Source: DATAUD01 sp036268455
GTDB lineage: Bacteria; Verrucomicrobiota; Verrucomicrobiia; Limisphaerales; Palsa-1400
Direction of reading: 5' to 3'
Length of the DNA: 64,000 bases
Assembly: GCA_036268455.1 (NCBI GenBank)
Contig: DATAUD010000121.1
Span: 41,751-105,750 of the forward strand
Part shown: positions 16,688 through 25,953 of the stretch, piece by piece
Position numbering within the stretch: position 1 is the stretch's first letter
How the letters are laid out: every line of letters begins with the position of its first letter
Program-made: the position numbers and the translations under genes
Notes under the pieces: generated by a model
Database searches by the model: none
Seen by the model: the letters and a program-made list of their open reading frames with translations, nothing else
Told to the model about the DNA's origin: nothing

Positions 16688-19600
16688 ATGGCCGGGTGGC
16701 GAAAAATTTTGTGCGTTGTCTCCACCCTTCTGGCGGCCGTCAACGTCACGATGGCGGCCGACCCGGAGATCGCGACTCTTCACCAATTAAAAAACCTCAC
16801 GGCGAAACAAGCGGCCGCGGGATTGGCGGTGGATATAAAAGGAGTGGTGGTTTGTTACGACGCGGGCTGGCACCAATTATATATCCACGACAAGCGCGAG
16901 ACGCTGTATTTCAACGCGGACGATTTTGCGACGCAACCGAGCAAAGGCGACCTCGTGGAGATCACGGGCAAGGCGCGCGGCACGAACGTCCTCGAGAACG
17001 GAAAACTGGCGATTATTGGCAAGTCCGCGTTGCCGGAGGCCAAGGCGTTGGAGTTGTCCGATCTAGGGCTTGACCACGGCGAATGGGTGGAGATCCGCGG
17101 GCGGGTGCTTACGGCGGAATCGAGCCGAGGCCGACTGGCTTTGTTGTTGAATGACAAATGGCGAAACTGCCTTGTTTATGTGTTGGGCGCTCCGTCCGCT
17201 GATTTCCGACAATGGCTGAATTGCCGCGTGAAAGTGCGCGGCATCAACGCGAGCCGAATGGCGGGTGACCGGCTCGAATCGGGATTGTTGTTCGCGCCCG
17301 GCCCTGACGAAATCCAGGTGATTGAACCGGCGGGCGCGCCGCCGTCGCAAATTCCGGTGACGTCGATAGGGAGTCTGCTGAACCGGGAGTTGGGATCGTG
17401 GACCAACCAGTGGACGCACATCAACGGGCTGGTGGTTTCGTATCAGCCCGGCCAATGGATGACCGTCAAGGACCCGACCGGCGTCATCCGCGCGCGTGTG
17501 ATTCAGTTGACAGAGATTCGCGGCGACGAGCGCGTGGACTTGTGGGGATTTCTGGAAGCGGGAGCGGATGAGACGTTTCTCAAGGACGCCTACTTTGAAG
17601 TGGCGCGGCCTCCGCCGCAGGACAGCGACTCCGCGGCATCGCCCGGATTGCTTTCGAGGGTGGCCAAACTCCCCGCCGTGCTGACGAACGTTTCGGACAT
17701 TTTGAAATTGCGGACGGACGAAGCGATCCAACAACTGGCCGTGCGGTTGCGCGGTGTGATCACTTACGCCGATCCCGAATGGCGCAACGGTTTCCTTCAG
17801 GACCACGGCGACGCGATTTATGTGGACCTCGACCCCGCGCAGAAACAGGCGCAGTCCGGCGAGTGGGTGGAATTGACCGGGCGAACAAGTCCGGGAGGCT
17901 TCGCGCCGGAAGTCCTCAGTTCGGCGATTGAAGTATTGGGGACGACCAACCTTCCCGCTCCGGCGCAGGTGGACTTGGAGGATTTGGCCAACGGCCGTTT
18001 TGATTCGCACTGGGTGGAAATGGAAGGATTGGTGCGGCGCGTGGAGGAGTTATCGGGTCACGTCAGCTTGAGTTTAATGACGCCGAAAGGCCGGTTCAAA
18101 GCGATCATTCCCGGCTTCGAAAACAAGCCTTTGCCGGACAGCCTGATTGATTCGCTGGTGAGCATTGAAGGCGCTTGCACTTCGGAATTAAACGTTCGCC
18201 GGCAACTCAGCGGCATCACGTTGCACGTGCCAAGCCTCAAGCAGGTTAAAATTCTGGAACCCGCGCCAGCCGACCCCTTCTCGGTGGGGACGACGCGCAT
18301 TGACGCGGTGGCGACCTTCGATCCGGAACGATTCGCGGGCCGGCGCGTCAAGATTCAGGGCGTGGTGACGTTGCGGATGACAGGGCAAGGATTCATTGTC
18401 CAGGATTCTTCGGGCGGCATCCGTGTGTTGACTCGGCAGACCAACGAAGTTCAGTTGGGCGATTTGGTGGAGGCGATTGGTTTCCCGGCGATCGGCGGTT
18501 TTTCGCCGTATTTGGAGGAAGCGATCTTTCGCGCGTTGGGAACCGGTCCGATGCCCGCCGCCAAACCGGTCACGGCCGAACAGGTTCTGCTCCACGGGAC
18601 GAACGACGCGCAAATCGTCACGCTCGAGGCGCAACTGTTGCAAAGCGTGCCCCGCTCGGCAAATCCGCAAATGGTTTTGCAGGACGGGCCGATTATTTTC
18701 ACCGCTCAACTTGAGCCGCAAACACGTGGACAGGAAGTCCCCGATTTGGCGTCCGGCTGCCGGTTGCGGCTGACGGGAATTTGTTCCATCCAAGGCGGAG
18801 AAGGCCACGAGCCGCAGGCGTTCCGACTGTTGCTTCGAGACCCCGGCGACGTGAAGCTTGTCGAGTCCCCATCTTACTGGACGGCGCGGCGTTCTTTCAT
18901 GCTCGCTGGCGGCATGATGCTCGCGGTCGGCGCCGCCCTGGGATGGGTTGCCCTGCTCCGCCGACAGGTTCGGAACCAGACCAAACTCATCCGACAAAAA
19001 TTGGAGGACGAGGCGGCGCTGGAAGAGCGCTACCGCGGGCTTTTCGAGAACGCCACTGACATGCTTTACACGCATGACCGCGATGGACGCGTGACATCTG
19101 TCAACCAAACGGGAGAACGGCTTTTGCAGCGGTCGCGGAAAGAATTGCTCGGCCGCAACATCCTGGAATTTGTGGCCGAGGAACAGCGAGCACCCGCCCG
19201 GCAATGGCTGGACCGCTTGCTCAACGGGACCGCCGTCCCGAATATGGAATGGGATGTCGTCGCGGCGTCCGGCGAGCGGATCAAACTGGAAATCAGCGCG
19301 CGGTTGATCGAACAGGACGGACACGAACTGGAAGTCGAAGGCATCGCGCGCGACATCACCGAACGAAAACGGCTTGAACGCGAGATTTTGGAAATCAGCA
19401 ACCGCGAGCAACGCCGCATCGGGCATGATTTGCACGACGGTGTCTGCCAGCAATTGGCCGGGATTGCGTTCCTAACTTCGACCCTCGCGGAGGAACTGGC
19501 CGAGGAAGGTGTTCCGCAGTCGCCTCACGCGGAGAAAATCAGCGGAATGATCAACGAAGTGATCGACCAGACTCGCGGTGTCGCGCGGGGATTGTTTCCC

Positions 19601-20077
19601 GTGCGATTGGATGAAAAGGGATTGGTGGCGGCGCTGGAGGAATTGGCGTCGAACGCGCGGGAAGTGTTTAAAATCAATTGCCGGTTCATTGTGGAAGGGC
19701 CGCCGCTGACCGTCGAAAACGAAATTGCGCTCCACTTATATTATATCGTGCTGGAAGCGCTTGGAAACGCCGCCAAACACAGCCAGGGCGCCAATGTGGA
19801 CATTACGCTTCAACCCTCGGGCGACCGCTGGTTGCTGACGATTCACGACGACGGCGTTGGATTCTCGCTTCCGACCCGCAATGAGGCGGGAATGGGCCTG
19901 CGCATTTTGCACTACCGGGCGCGCGTCATCGGGGCGACTTTGAACTTGCACAGCCAACCCGATTCGGGCACGACGGTAACATGCCTGTTCCTTCCGGTTT
20001 CACGCGAGTTGCCGCGCGGCGGCCTGCATCGCCGCCAACGCGAAGAATCGGCGCCCGCGGAAAAAACGCGGGTGTGA
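16688..20077 (+). CDS. Sensor histidine kinase with OB-fold-like repeats, PAS and NarL-type kinase core
   Basis: Membrane sensor kinase for the response regulator that follows it. After a signal peptide (residues 1-23) comes about 700 residues of repeated OB-fold-like units (AVDIKGVVVCYDAGWHQLYI, LRGVITYADPEWRNGFLQD, IQGVVTLRMTGQGFIVQDSS), each with a GDLVEI/GEWVEL-type strand. A membrane helix lies at about 735-757, a PAS domain at about 780-895 (LFENATDMLYTHDRDG), and a HisKA_3 dimerisation helix with phospho-acceptor His916 in GHDLHDGVCQQL. The ATPase domain ends the protein (EALGNAAKHSQ, DDGVGFS, GMGLRILHYRAR). The periplasmic ligand is unknown; its neighbours suggest an amino-sugar. Confidence 0.9.
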   Translation: MAGWRKILCVVSTLLAAVNVTMAADPEIATLHQLKNLTAKQAAAGLAVDIKGVVVCYDAGWHQLYIHDKRETLYFNADDFATQPSKGDLVEITGKARGTNVLENGKLAIIGKSALPEAKALELSDLGLDHGEWVEIRGRVLTAESSRGRLALLLNDKWRNCLVYVLGAPSADFRQWLNCRVKVRGINASRMAGDRLESGLLFAPGPDEIQVIEPAGAPPSQIPVTSIGSLLNRELGSWTNQWTHINGLVVSYQPGQWMTVKDPTGVIRARVIQLTEIRGDERVDLWGFLEAGADETFLKDAYFEVARPPPQDSDSAASPGLLSRVAKLPAVLTNVSDILKLRTDEAIQQLAVRLRGVITYADPEWRNGFLQDHGDAIYVDLDPAQKQAQSGEWVELTGRTSPGGFAPEVLSSAIEVLGTTNLPAPAQVDLEDLANGRFDSHWVEMEGLVRRVEELSGHVSLSLMTPKGRFKAIIPGFENKPLPDSLIDSLVSIEGACTSELNVRRQLSGITLHVPSLKQVKILEPAPADPFSVGTTRIDAVATFDPERFAGRRVKIQGVVTLRMTGQGFIVQDSSGGIRVLTRQTNEVQLGDLVEAIGFPAIGGFSPYLEEAIFRALGTGPMPAAKPVTAEQVLLHGTNDAQIVTLEAQLLQSVPRSANPQMVLQDGPIIFTAQLEPQTRGQEVPDLASGCRLRLTGICSIQGGEGHEPQAFRLLLRDPGDVKLVESPSYWTARRSFMLAGGMMLAVGAALGWVALLRRQVRNQTKLIRQKLEDEAALEERYRGLFENATDMLYTHDRDGRVTSVNQTGERLLQRSRKELLGRNILEFVAEEQRAPARQWLDRLLNGTAVPNMEWDVVAASGERIKLEISARLIEQDGHELEVEGIARDITERKRLEREILEISNREQRRIGHDLHDGVCQQLAGIAFLTSTLAEELAEEGVPQSPHAEKISGMINEVIDQTRGVARGLFPVRLDEKGLVAALEELASNAREVFKINCRFIVEGPPLTVENEIALHLYYIVLEALGNAAKHSQGANVDITLQPSGDRWLLTIHDDGVGFSLPTRNEAGMGLRILHYRARVIGATLNLHSQPDSGTTVTCLFLPVSRELPRGGLHRRQREESAPAEKTRV

Positions 20078-20084
20078 ATGGATT

Positions 20085-20759
20085 ATGAGGAAATCATCGC
20101 CAGAAAAAAGCCGCCTTCTTATCGTGGATGATCATCCGCTGTTTTGCGAAGGGTTGCGCCGAATGATTGACCGCCACCCGTCGCTGACGGTATGCGGCCA
20201 GCAACCCGACGCGGTGTCCGCGATGAAGGCGGTCGCCGAATTAAAGCCGGACCTGGTCCTGGTGGATATTTCGCTGGAGGGGACGAATGGGATTGACCTG
20301 ATCAAAAGCCTCAAGGCGAAATACGAGGAAATTCCGATCCTTGTTGTTTCGATGCACGATGAGTCGCTCTACGCGGAGCGGGCGTTGCGGGCCGGCGCGC
20401 AGGGTTACATTATGAAAAATCAGCCCATTCAAATCGTGCGCGACGCCATTTTCAAAGTCCTTAGCGGCGACATATTTCTTAGTGACAAAATGTCCACTTC
20501 CGTCCTCGCAAAGCTTTTGCTCGGCAAAAAGGACAAGCCGGTCTCTCCCGTCGAGCAATTAAGCGATCGCGAACTGGAGGTGTTTCAAATGCTGGGCGAA
20601 GGGAAATCGTCGCGCCAAATCGCGGAGTCGCTGGACTTGACAATTCCGACCATTCATTCCTTTCGGAATCGCATCAAGGAGAAGCTGGATTTTAAAAATT
20701 CAACCGAACTGGTGCTGCACGCGATGCAATGGGTCCGCGAACGCGTCACGAGTTCCTGA
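20085..20759 (+). CDS. NarL/LuxR-family response regulator
   Basis: DNA-binding partner of the preceding kinase, 8 bp away. The receiver domain (residues 10-130) has the acidic pair in LLIVDDHPLF, the phospho-acceptor Asp61 in LVLVDISLEGTNG, and the switch region ILVVSMHDE with the Lys in GYIMKNQP. The LuxR-type HTH at about 155-215 reads LSDRELEVFQMLGEGKSSRQ then IPTIHSFRNRIKEKL. The 224 residues are typical. The target promoters are unknown; the GH20 and GH18 genes that flank this pair are the obvious candidates. Confidence 0.94.
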   Translation: MRKSSPEKSRLLIVDDHPLFCEGLRRMIDRHPSLTVCGQQPDAVSAMKAVAELKPDLVLVDISLEGTNGIDLIKSLKAKYEEIPILVVSMHDESLYAERALRAGAQGYIMKNQPIQIVRDAIFKVLSGDIFLSDKMSTSVLAKLLLGKKDKPVSPVEQLSDRELEVFQMLGEGKSSRQIAESLDLTIPTIHSFRNRIKEKLDFKNSTELVLHAMQWVRERVTSS

Positions 20760-20928
20760 CGTTGCGAATCGGAATACCCTTCTACGGAAATTTCGATTTT
20801 GAACTTGCGTAATAGCCAAACTAACCTACTGTAACCGCGTGTCTGTCCTAACGGGAGCTACCCCACTCTCTAACAGCGTGGTTATAAGCTATCAGTTCAA
20901 CTCATTAGTTCTGGAAAAACACTCATAT

Positions 20929-22299
20929 ATGCATTATCGTCGTTTGCCGTTGTTGTGTCTGTTCGTTTTCCTTTTCTCGTCATCCGCGTGGGCTGATTTG
21001 TGGATCACCGGATACTACCCCGGCTATCGGACAAGTGTAATGGACCCTACTAACATCGACTTTTCCACAGTGACGCATGTCGTGCATTTTGCATTGATTC
21101 CGGAATACGGAGGCTCGATCGACAGCGCCACCAATGATTTGACAGACTCAAACTGCACAGAGATGGTTTCATTGGCTCACAACGCGGGGCGAAAAGCGTT
21201 GGTCTGTGTCGGCGGAGCAGGCACGGAGGGCGCTTTTCAGGGGGCGGCAAGTCCCCCGAACATCGGCCTTTTCGTCACCAACATCATTAACTTCGTGACC
21301 AAGTTCGGTTACGACGGTGTGAACATAGACTGGGAACCGTTGTACTCTTCGGATGCCCCCGGCTATACCAATTTGATTGTCGATCTGCGCGCGGCATTGA
21401 ACGCGCTTGGCGCGAATAAGCTACTGACCGTTGCCGCGCCTCCCTACCCGAGATACGACGACCCTTCGCCCTCCAACCTGTTTGGAATGTTTCCTCGGCT
21501 ACAGGACGACCTCGACCAAATTAGCGTGATGACCTACGATCTGTCTCAGCCATCGCCGGGCTGGGTAACCTGGTATGAGTCTCCTCTATACGATGGCGGC
21601 TACACATTTCCGAATACTTCCGAGTTGGTGCCGTCGATAAACGCCTCGGTGTCTAATAATTATCTCGCCTATGGCTGCCAACCCGAGAAACTAGGGATCG
21701 GACTGCCTTTCTACGGTTACGTCTGGACTGGCGGGCCAGGAATGACACAACCGTTGCAGGCGTGGCCGCCCGACGATGTCCCGACAGTCACAACCCCCTC
21801 CTACACGCAGATTATAGACGACTACTATCAAAGCGATCTTTATCATTGGGACAATGTCGCGCAAGCCGCCTATCTCAGCATTACCAATACGCCGCCGTCC
21901 AATGACATGTTTATTTCGTACGATGACCCTCACTCCTGCCAGGTGAAAGTCAGCTACGCCCGCAATCTCCATCTCGGCGGTTTGATATTATGGGAATTGA
22001 GCGACGACTATTTCCCGGGCCAGCCGCCCGAAGAAAACCAGCCTTTGGACACCGCGTTGAAACAATCGCTGGCGACGCCGGCCATTTCAGGCGTCCAGTT
22101 GAATAATGGCGCCGTTAGTTTTAATTTCAGCACCCTTCCACTTGGATTGTATAACATTCAATGGTCGAGCAACCTCGCTTCTCCGACCTGGAATATATTG
22201 ACCAATAACATCGCGGGCACCGGAACAAATGTGCTCGTCACCGATCCCGCCGCCGCCACGCAGACCGAGCGCTTTTACAGAATTCAAACGCCGCCCTGA
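20929..22299 (+). CDS. Secreted GH18 chitinase-like glycosidase
   Basis: Expected to hydrolyse beta-1,4 N-acetylglucosamine polymers such as chitin, outside the cytoplasm. The ATG at 20929 is immediately followed by a signal peptide (LPLLCLFVFLFSSSAWA), unlike the upstream alternative starts. The barrel begins WITGYYPGYRTSVMD. The GH18 active-site motif is YDGVNIDWEPL with catalytic Glu136; the preceding position of DxxDxDxE is Asn, a change seen in active members. Later barrel strands are QISVMTYDLSQP and LGIGLPFYGYVW, then GLILWELSDDY. A short beta-rich tail ends YRIQTPP. The codons look less GC-biased than the neighbours. 456 residues. Confidence 0.88.
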   Translation: MHYRRLPLLCLFVFLFSSSAWADLWITGYYPGYRTSVMDPTNIDFSTVTHVVHFALIPEYGGSIDSATNDLTDSNCTEMVSLAHNAGRKALVCVGGAGTEGAFQGAASPPNIGLFVTNIINFVTKFGYDGVNIDWEPLYSSDAPGYTNLIVDLRAALNALGANKLLTVAAPPYPRYDDPSPSNLFGMFPRLQDDLDQISVMTYDLSQPSPGWVTWYESPLYDGGYTFPNTSELVPSINASVSNNYLAYGCQPEKLGIGLPFYGYVWTGGPGMTQPLQAWPPDDVPTVTTPSYTQIIDDYYQSDLYHWDNVAQAAYLSITNTPPSNDMFISYDDPHSCQVKVSYARNLHLGGLILWELSDDYFPGQPPEENQPLDTALKQSLATPAISGVQLNNGAVSFNFSTLPLGLYNIQWSSNLASPTWNILTNNIAGTGTNVLVTDPAAATQTERFYRIQTPP

Positions 22300-22313
22300 A
22301 CCGGGCTTCTGTC

Positions 22314-22332
22314 CGGCGGAAATTTTCCGCCG
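22314..22332 (+). terminator. Hairpin downstream of the GH18 gene
   Basis: CGGCGGAA and TTCCGCCG pair perfectly over 8 bp around a 3-base loop, 14 bp after the GH18 stop. Only a short T-containing stretch follows, so it is a possible but not classical intrinsic terminator. Confidence 0.45.
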
Positions 22333-22383
22333 ATTTCTGCGCTGGCAATTGAAATCGAGGGGAACTAATGTACTCTCGACCGA

Positions 22384-23157
22384 ATGACCAGTTTGGCCAA
22401 AAAAATTGTCCGCGAGTGGTTTCAAGGGTTGGGCAGCGGCACCATCCTTTGCGGCCAGATCATTTCATCCATTTTTAGCGTCAAACCTTCCGGGCGCGAG
22501 CTTCTCTACCAGTTGTATTTCATCGGCGCGAAATCGCAATCGGTCGTCGCCATTACCGGCGCCTTCACAGGCATGGTTCTATGCGCCCAGACCTATTCGG
22601 AATTTCACAAGGTTGAAATGGACACCGCCACGCTCGCCGTGGTGAGCGTCGGCATGGGCAGCCAATTGGGGCCTGTCCTCACCGGTTTGATGGTTGCGGG
22701 CCGGGTCGGCGCGGCCACCGCCGCTGAATTGGGCACCATGCGCGTGACGGAACAAATCGACGCCTTGCGGACGCTGGCCGCCCACCCGGTCGATTACCTG
22801 GTGGTGCCGCGCTTCCTGGCCATGCTCCTGGCCATGCCGTTTTTGACTGCCCTTTCCATTAGCGTCGGCATTCTTGCCGGGTATCTGGTCGGAGATTTTC
22901 TGTTGGGAATCAGCCCCACCGGGCTTTGGTTCAACATGCTTCATTACACCGACATCAACGACATCCTCACCGGCATGATCAAGACTTTTATCTTCGGGGG
23001 AATCATTGCGGTCATCGCCTGCTATAAGGGATTGACGTGCCCTGAAGGGGCGGAAGGGGTCGGCCACGCCACGACGGAAGCCGTGGTTTATTCGTCGATC
23101 TCCATCCTGATCACGAATTTCTTTTTGACAATGGTCCTCAACCGGTTGCTGCCGTGA
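22384..23157 (+). CDS. mlaE: MlaE-family ABC transporter permease
   Basis: Inner-membrane subunit of an MCE-type phospholipid transporter that maintains outer-membrane lipid asymmetry. The 257 residues have five to six membrane helices and the family signatures QTYSEFHKVEMDT, GLMVAGRVGAATAAELGTMR, VTEQIDALRTLAAHPVDYLV and CYKGLTCPEGAEGVG. Its stop overlaps the start of the ATPase gene, and the MCE substrate-binding gene follows, giving an E-F-D order. mlaA, mlaB and mlaC are not in this window. Confidence 0.93.
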   Translation: MTSLAKKIVREWFQGLGSGTILCGQIISSIFSVKPSGRELLYQLYFIGAKSQSVVAITGAFTGMVLCAQTYSEFHKVEMDTATLAVVSVGMGSQLGPVLTGLMVAGRVGAATAAELGTMRVTEQIDALRTLAAHPVDYLVVPRFLAMLLAMPFLTALSISVGILAGYLVGDFLLGISPTGLWFNMLHYTDINDILTGMIKTFIFGGIIAVIACYKGLTCPEGAEGVGHATTEAVVYSSISILITNFFLTMVLNRLLP

Positions 23158-23906
23158 TGATGATCGAGGTGCGCAATGTGAAGAAAAGTTTTGGGCCGCT
23201 GAACGTGCTCGCGGGCGTGAATTTTTCAATCGACAAAGGCGAAGCCGTCACAATCATCGGCGCCAGCGGCGGCGGAAAAAGCGTTCTCCTCAAGCATCTG
23301 ATCGGCTTGACATCTCCCGACGAGGGCGAAGTGCGGGTGGAAGGCGCAAACATCACCGGCATGAATGAGCGCCAATTGCTCAAGGTCCGCCGAAAATTCG
23401 GCATGCTCTTCCAAAGCGCCGCGCTTTTCGATTCCCTGACCGTCGAGGAAAATATCGGCTTCATCCTCAACCGCGAACGCACTTTTCCCCCGGACGAGAT
23501 CGCAAAGCGCATCGCCCAGGTCCTCGAATTGGTCGGCCTGGAAGGAATTGAGAAGAAATGGCCGTCCGAGCTTTCCGGCGGCATGCGCAAAAGAGTCGGC
23601 CTGGCCCGCGCGATTATTTATCGGCCGGAGATTCTTCTTTACGATGAGCCGACCACCGGGCTGGACCCCATCGCCGCCGACGCGATCGATCAGTTGATCA
23701 TTCGCGTGGTTGAAAAACTTAAAGTGACTTCCATTGCGGTGACCCACGACATGCGGAGCGCGCGCCGGATTGGCAAACGAATCTTGATGTTGTACCAGGG
23801 TCGAATTTATGCTGACAAGACGCCCGACGAACTTTTCAAATCGACGGACCCCGTTATTTATCGTTTTGTTAATGGGATTTCGGGCCAGTCGGAGGATTTT
23901 GCCTAA
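23154..23906 (+). CDS. mlaF: MlaF-family ABC transporter ATPase
   Basis: Cytoplasmic ATPase that powers the MlaE/MlaD lipid transporter. Walker A is GASGGGKSVLLKH, the signature is LSGGMRKRVGLARAI, Walker B is ILLYDEPTTGLDPI, and the switch is VTHDM. The GTG at 23154 overlaps the mlaE stop; ATG codons at 23157 and 23160 are alternatives. The 250 residues are normal for the family. Its TAA overlaps the ATG of the MCE gene by one base, so the three genes are tightly coupled. Confidence 0.94.
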   Translation: MMMIEVRNVKKSFGPLNVLAGVNFSIDKGEAVTIIGASGGGKSVLLKHLIGLTSPDEGEVRVEGANITGMNERQLLKVRRKFGMLFQSAALFDSLTVEENIGFILNRERTFPPDEIAKRIAQVLELVGLEGIEKKWPSELSGGMRKRVGLARAIIYRPEILLYDEPTTGLDPIAADAIDQLIIRVVEKLKVTSIAVTHDMRSARRIGKRILMLYQGRIYADKTPDELFKSTDPVIYRFVNGISGQSEDFA

Positions 23907-24904
23907 TGAATGATTCGCGTTACGCGGGAAGGGTTGGAGTATTCGTGGCCGTTGGGCTGGTGTTGATTGCGTTGCTTATCCTTAATTTCAGCAAGGGCGT
24001 CACGTTGTTCCAGGGGACCTATACTGTTCACCTCGTCATGCCGACTGTCGCGGGGCTTAAGCCCTCCGCCGATGTCATGATGGCGGGGGTCCCAATCGGC
24101 AAAGTTTCCGGCACTGAACTCGAGGCGGACGGCCGTTCGGTGAACATCACCATCGGCATTGCTTCAAAATTCAAAGTCCGCAAGGACGCCATCTTCAGCA
24201 TCGACTCGGCTGGCTTTCTCGGCGACCAATACGTTGAAGTCTCCCCTCCCCCTTTGGCGCAAGCGGCGACGAACAACCCCGGCTTTCTGCATAATGGCGA
24301 CACAGTTCAAGGCAAGGAACCGTTCAATATGCTCGCCGCGTTTCAATCGACCTCCGACTTGCTGGATGAAGCGCGCAAGGCGATGAAAGACATCGACCAG
24401 GCGGTCACGAATGTCAACCGCACGGTGCTTTCCGATCAAACGCTCAAGAGCTTTGGCGAAGCAATCAGCAACCTTTCGTCGGTGACCTCAATTGGCATCC
24501 AAACGGTGCAGGAAGCGGACGATTTGATTCACTCCAACACCCCGGCCATCACCAGCGCGGTGACCAACCTTCAGGCGGTTTCCGAAAAAATCAACGCCAT
24601 CGCGGACAAACTCGATGGAGTCATCACCACCAACAGCGGGGACATCCACGAATCGGTCAAAAATCTGCGTGACACCACCGCTTCCTTCAAGCAGATTGCA
24701 TCGGACCTGCAAGCCGGCAACGGCCTCGCGGGCAGTCTGCTCAAGGATCAGGAAATGAAAGCCGAAGCCGCCGCGCTCATCAGCAACGCCAACTCAGTCG
24801 CCTACGAGTTCAGCGCGTTCGGCAGCAACCTTAACCAGCGAGGCATTTGGTCGATGCTATGGAAGCCCAAACATACCGAAAGGAAAGACGCGCCGGCTCA
24901 TTAG
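23906..24904 (+). CDS. mlaD: MlaD/MCE-domain lipid-binding protein
   Basis: Periplasmic lipid-binding ring subunit anchored in the inner membrane. A single N-terminal helix (VFVAVGLVLIALLILNFS) is followed by the MCE domain at about 35-120 (VHLVMPTVAGLKPSADVMM, VPIGKVSG, FLGDQYVEVSP). The remaining 200 residues are predicted helical coiled coil, with repeated TNVNRTVLSDQ, NLSSVTSIG and VTNLQAVSEKIN-like segments, as in longer MlaD/PqiB-like proteins. 332 residues, longer than the 180-residue E. coli MlaD. Gene order and overlap tie it to MlaE and MlaF. Confidence 0.9.
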   Translation: MNDSRYAGRVGVFVAVGLVLIALLILNFSKGVTLFQGTYTVHLVMPTVAGLKPSADVMMAGVPIGKVSGTELEADGRSVNITIGIASKFKVRKDAIFSIDSAGFLGDQYVEVSPPPLAQAATNNPGFLHNGDTVQGKEPFNMLAAFQSTSDLLDEARKAMKDIDQAVTNVNRTVLSDQTLKSFGEAISNLSSVTSIGIQTVQEADDLIHSNTPAITSAVTNLQAVSEKINAIADKLDGVITTNSGDIHESVKNLRDTTASFKQIASDLQAGNGLAGSLLKDQEMKAEAAALISNANSVAYEFSAFGSNLNQRGIWSMLWKPKHTERKDAPAH

Positions 24905-24925
24905 AGGCGGAAAGCATTTAAATCA

Positions 24926-25936
24926 ATGAGTTCACTTTGGGTCATTCGCATCTTTTTTTTATCGCTCTGCACAGTAGGGGGCTACGAAATCAGCCAGGTC
25001 CGGCCGGAGTGGGTCAAGGACGGTTTTGATGGCTGTGTCATCGGCTTTGGTGTGGGCGGATTGTGCGTTGCGATTGACGAAATGCTCAAAGGCTTTTCCC
25101 TGCGCGCCTTTTCCGCGGCGTCGTTTGGCCTTTGCCTCGGCACGCTCGTCGCCACTCTCATTGATCGCTCCGGCCTGCTGTCCGACGCCGACGACCCGCA
25201 ACGCCGCGTCATCCGGCTCGCTCTATTTTTGGGTTTTGGTTACCTCGGCATGGTTCTGGCCATGCGCAGCAACAAGGAGGATTTCTCGCTGATTATTCCT
25301 TACGTCCGTTTTGCCCCCCAGGCCAAACCCGAGTCCCTCCTGCTTTTGGACACCAGCGTGATTGTGGATGGCCGCATCGCCGACCTGCTCGAAGCCAATT
25401 TCATTGACGGCACACTTGTCGTTCCGCGCTTTGTTCTCCACGAATTGCAAAAAATCGCCGATTCCCACGATCCGGTTATCCGCGCCCGCGGGCGCCGGGG
25501 ATTGGAAATGCTTACCCGCCTTCAGCAGAACAAGCGCAACGAAGTCAAAATCCACGACGCCGATTTTCCCGAGGAGTCGGAAGTCGATGCGAAGCTGGTC
25601 CGGCTCGCGCGCTCGACCGGCGCCAAGCTTTACACGAACGACTACAACCTGGGAAAAGTCGCTGAATTGCAATCCGTCCCTTACGTGAACTTGAATGAAT
25701 TGGCCAACGCGCTCAAGACGGTCATCCTGCCCGGCGAAGTTTTTACGTTGCGCGTCGTGCGCGAGGGAAAAGACAAAGGCCAGGGCATCGGCTATCTCAA
25801 CGACGGCACGATGGTCGTCATCAACAACGCGCAAAACATGATTGGCCAGCAAGTCACCGTCAAAGTCCTAAGCCTCCTTCAAACCGGCGCCGGCATCATC
25901 ATCTTCGCCGATTTAAAAACCCCAATCGCGGCCTGA
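24926..25936 (+). CDS. YacL-type membrane protein with PIN and TRAM domains
   Basis: Membrane-anchored PIN-fold protein of the YacL/VC0467-like group found in many bacteria; a nuclease role is suspected but unproved. Four membrane helices occupy about residues 1-115. The PIN domain begins LLLLDTSVIVDGRIADLLEA and includes VVPRFVLHELQKIADS, RARGRRGLEML, and acidic residues in DAKLVRLAR and YTNDYNLGKVAEL. A C-terminal TRAM domain (GEVFTLRVVREGKDKGQGIG to GAGIIIFADL) suggests RNA binding. 336 residues, typical. It follows mlaD by 21 bp and may share its transcript. Confidence 0.9.
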   Translation: MSSLWVIRIFFLSLCTVGGYEISQVRPEWVKDGFDGCVIGFGVGGLCVAIDEMLKGFSLRAFSAASFGLCLGTLVATLIDRSGLLSDADDPQRRVIRLALFLGFGYLGMVLAMRSNKEDFSLIIPYVRFAPQAKPESLLLLDTSVIVDGRIADLLEANFIDGTLVVPRFVLHELQKIADSHDPVIRARGRRGLEMLTRLQQNKRNEVKIHDADFPEESEVDAKLVRLARSTGAKLYTNDYNLGKVAELQSVPYVNLNELANALKTVILPGEVFTLRVVREGKDKGQGIGYLNDGTMVVINNAQNMIGQQVTVKVLSLLQTGAGIIIFADLKTPIAA

Positions 25937-25953
25937 CCTCTGTTTGACTGAAC

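Noticed and set aside
18188..19453. A 421-residue open frame on the minus strand
   Set aside because: Antisense to the kinase core with its intact HisKA_3 and PAS motifs.
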